Source: Mycteria americana (taxonomy: Eukaryota > Chordata > Aves > Ciconiiformes > Ciconiidae). From it: DNA of 64,000 nt. Below, piece by piece: positions 61,885-64,000 of this stretch. How positions within the stretch are numbered: the first letter of the stretch is position 1; each line of letters starts with the position of its first letter. The stretch lies in NCBI RefSeq assembly GCF_035582795.1, contig NC_134367.1, positions 55,521,562 through 55,585,561 of the forward strand. The letters run 5' to 3'. Under the pieces are notes generated by a model. The model ran no database searches. It was not told the DNA's origin and worked only from the letters and a program-made list of their open reading frames with translations. A program made the position numbers and the translations under genes.

Positions 61885-63095
61885 TGAAGTTCTACGACAA
61901 GGTGACCTGCCTAGTGGATGAGGGGAAGGCTGTGGATGTTGTCTATCTAGACTTCAGTAAAGCCTTTGACACCGTTTCCCACAGCATTCTCCTGGAGAAA
62001 CTGGCTGCTCATGGCTTGGACGGGTGTACTCTTCGCTGGGTAAAGAACTGGCTGGATGGCCGGGCCCAAAGAGTGGTGGTGAATGGAGTTTACTCCAGTT
62101 GGCGGCCGGTCACAAGTGGTGTTCCCCAGGGCTCTGTGTTGGGGCCAGTTTTGTTTAATATCTTTATCAATGATCTGAATGAAGGGATGGAGTGCACCCT
62201 CAGTACGTTTGCAGATGAAACCAAGTTGTGTGGGAGTGTTGATCTGCTGGAGGGTAGGAAGGCTCTGCAGAGGGACCTGGACAGGCTGGATCAATGGGCC
62301 GAGGTCAACTGTATGAGGTTTAACAAGGCCAAGTGCAAGGTCCTGCACTTGGGCCACAGCAACCCCATGCAACGCTACAGGCTTGGGGAAGAGTGGCTGG
62401 AAAGCTGCCAGGCAGAAAAGGACCTGGGAGTGTTGGTTGACAGCCGGCTGAATATGAGCCAGCAGTGTGCCCAGGTGGCCAAGAAAGCCAATGGCATCCT
62501 GGCTTGTATCAAAAATAGCGTGGCCAGCAGGACTAGGGAAGTGATTGTGCCCCTGTACTCGGCATTGGTGAGGCCACACCTTGAATACTGTGTTCAGTTT
62601 TGGGCCCCCCACTACAAGAGGGACATTGAGGTGCTGGAGCGTGTCCAGAGAAGGGCAACGAAGCTGGTGAAGGGTCTGGAGCACAAGTCTTATGAGGAGC
62701 GGCTGAGGGAACTGGGGTTGTTTAGCCTGGAGAAAAGGAGGCTGAGGGGAGACCTTATTGCTCTCTACAACTACCTGAAAGGAGGTTGTAGAGAGGTGGG
62801 GGTCGGTCTCTTCTCCCAGGTGACAAGTGATAGGACGAGAGGAAATGGCCTCAAGTTGCGCCAGGGGAGGTTTAGACTGGATATTAGGAAATTTTACTTC
62901 ACTGAAAGGGTTATCAATCATTGGAAGAGGCTGCCCAGGGAAGTGGTTGAGTCGCCATCCCTGGAAGTATTTAAAGGACGTTTGGATGAGGTGCTTAGGG
63001 ACATGGTATAGTGGTGGTCTTGGTAGTGTTAGGTTTATGGTTGGACTGGATCTTAAAGGTCTTTTCCAACCTATACGATTCTGTGATTCTGTGAA
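61885..63095 (+). mobile_element. 5'-truncated CR1 LINE, relatively young copy
   Basis: The element starts abruptly inside ORF2 ('aagttctacgacaaggtgac') and runs through the rest of the reverse transcriptase, the ORF2 C-terminus and the 3' UTR. It ends with two ATTCTGTG units. It is in the same orientation as NT5DC1, inside intron 6. Severe 5' truncation and a short octamer tail without a poly-A are typical of CR1 insertions. Its frame is still open, unlike the worn copy at 14870-15420, so it is clearly younger. Confidence 0.95.
61902..63011 (+). pseudogene. CR1 ORF2 fragment: reverse transcriptase palm/thumb, 369 codons
   Basis: This is the C-terminal part of a CR1 LINE ORF2 polyprotein with no endonuclease domain. 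Motif A is YLDFSKAFD (Asp17), motif B is [20 protein letters not shown], and the motif C region reads FADETKLC near residues 103-110. The family normally has (Y/F)ADD, so the second catalytic Asp is replaced by Glu. The C-terminal part includes [20 protein letters not shown] and ends in LDEVLRDMV and a stop. There is no internal stop or frameshift, but the missing N-terminus and altered motif C make it non-functional. The 400-codon minus-strand frame across it is a shadow. Confidence 0.93.
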
Positions 63096-64000
63096 GTTCT
63101 TAATTCTGAAAACAAAGTGTGGATTAGTTTCTACTGGAAAATATAACACTGAAAGGGATTTGCATAGGTGTGGCTATTGCAAAGGGTGCTGTCTCAGATC
63201 AGTAAAACTGATCCCTTTAAAAACTGCTGCCTTGTTAGGCACCACACATTTTGAGCTGTTTTGTAGGTGCTTGAAGTACTCACAAAATTACCTCCATTTA
63301 GGCAGTAAGACGTCGAAGCCCATGCCCCAGATAGCCTCAGTCCTAAGTGGTGGAGGCAGTTTCATGCTCTGAATACCACTTTTATAGAGGCAACTAATTG
63401 CTGTCCTCAGATGAAGCTGGAGATAAGATTTCAGATGCATGCCTTTCTCCAGGTGGCTGACTGAGGCATTCTGGCACTCAATATACAGAAAGTTATAAAT
63501 CCATCCTTAAGTGTCTTGCTCTGTTTTGTCCATTGTTTAGTGGACTTCGGTACTGAATGCTCTGTAATGCCTGCATCTCTGTTTGCATCTGTCCCTTAGT
63601 GCCCACTGATGATGGATGGCATCCGCTCCCTGTAGGCAGAACCACCCAAAAGGACTAAATCACAGCAGGTGCTGTCCACATTTTAGTCAAACCTTCCTAA
63701 AATGTAGTTGTAAGTACCTTCATTGATGGAGGAGGATGAGATCACACAGCTGGCCGCATTTGTATTATAGTTTGTATTTACAACAGTTAGGCAGTGGAAG
63801 ATGGGCGGTTTAATTTTATTTCTTTGGAATTAAGTGTTATGTACTTTCCCTGCCTGACCCTTCCCTCAGCATCTGCTTATGGCAACTGTTTGAGACAGGA
63901 CAGTAGAATAGACAGATGTTTTGATTTGACCCATTTTGGTCACTTCTAAATTCTTAAAGCATGTCTCCTTCCCCAGGATGTTTGCCTAATTTGCATGCTA
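63096..64000 (+). other. NT5DC1: NT5DC1 intron 6, right end of window
   Basis: No exon, repeat or RNA gene is recognised between the CR1 and the end of the window. Confidence 0.5.

Noticed and set aside
61947..63149. A 400-codon minus-strand open frame over the CR1.
   Set aside because: It mirrors the CR1 ORF2 fragment, which has clear reverse-transcriptase motifs on the plus strand. The minus frame has no domain and its openness follows from the codon bias of the sense frame.
32879..64000. A search for NT5DC1 exon 7 and later exons.
   Set aside because: No segment encoding the expected ENCGIYFPEIKR-like sequence with flanking splice sites was found by eye. The remaining exons most likely lie beyond the window.

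Overview
This window is vertebrate nuclear DNA, most probably from a bird. It holds single-copy genes broken by GT-AG introns and AT-rich non-coding DNA with a CpG-island promoter. All recognisable interspersed repeats are CR1-type LINEs, typical of avian and reptilian genomes. The gene order FRK(-) / NT5DC1(+) with COL10A1(-) nested inside NT5DC1 is the arrangement known from human 6q22. The collagen X sequence looks chicken-like. Species cannot be fixed from the sequence alone.

Layout. About 1-5849 is FRK intron 1. FRK coding exon 1 (N-terminal unique region plus SH3 domain) is at 5850-6280 on the minus strand, and the rest of FRK lies off the left edge. About 6281-21900 is the spacer between the divergent FRK and NT5DC1 genes. 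It holds a compound microsatellite fused to an antisense CR1 (12395-12945), a duplicated ~157-bp segment (13121-13278 and 13893-14049), an ancient CR1 (14870-15420), a GC-rich block (17170-17520), an isolated CpG-rich patch with a TATA box and a splice-donor-like site (18271-18546), a CR1 tail (19374-19440) and an AT-rich simple tract (19955-20115). The NT5DC1 CpG island and exon 1 lie at about 21430-22300.

NT5DC1 exons 1-6 run from 21920 to 32878 and encode the first ~175 residues, including the HAD nucleophile motif. A 69-bp, phase-preserving, exon-like segment at 26746-26814 sits between exons 3 and 4. Intron 6 starts at 32879 and does not end inside the window. It contains the whole COL10A1 gene on the opposite strand: terminal exon 39500-41394, signal-peptide exon 46399-46552, a non-coding first exon near 47232-47325 and a TATA box at 47349-47356. 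It also contains a 5'-truncated CR1 with a 369-codon reverse-transcriptase frame (61885-63095).

The three genes have no evident shared pathway: a Src-family-like kinase, a HAD phosphohydrolase and a hypertrophic-cartilage collagen. The nesting of COL10A1 is positional. I found no tRNA, rRNA, CRISPR or prokaryotic feature and no viral gene. The items most worth a second look are the in-frame cassette exon in NT5DC1, the isolated CpG/TATA/donor patch upstream of it, the lipidation-prone and proline-rich N-terminus of the FRK homologue, and two long perfect inverted repeats.
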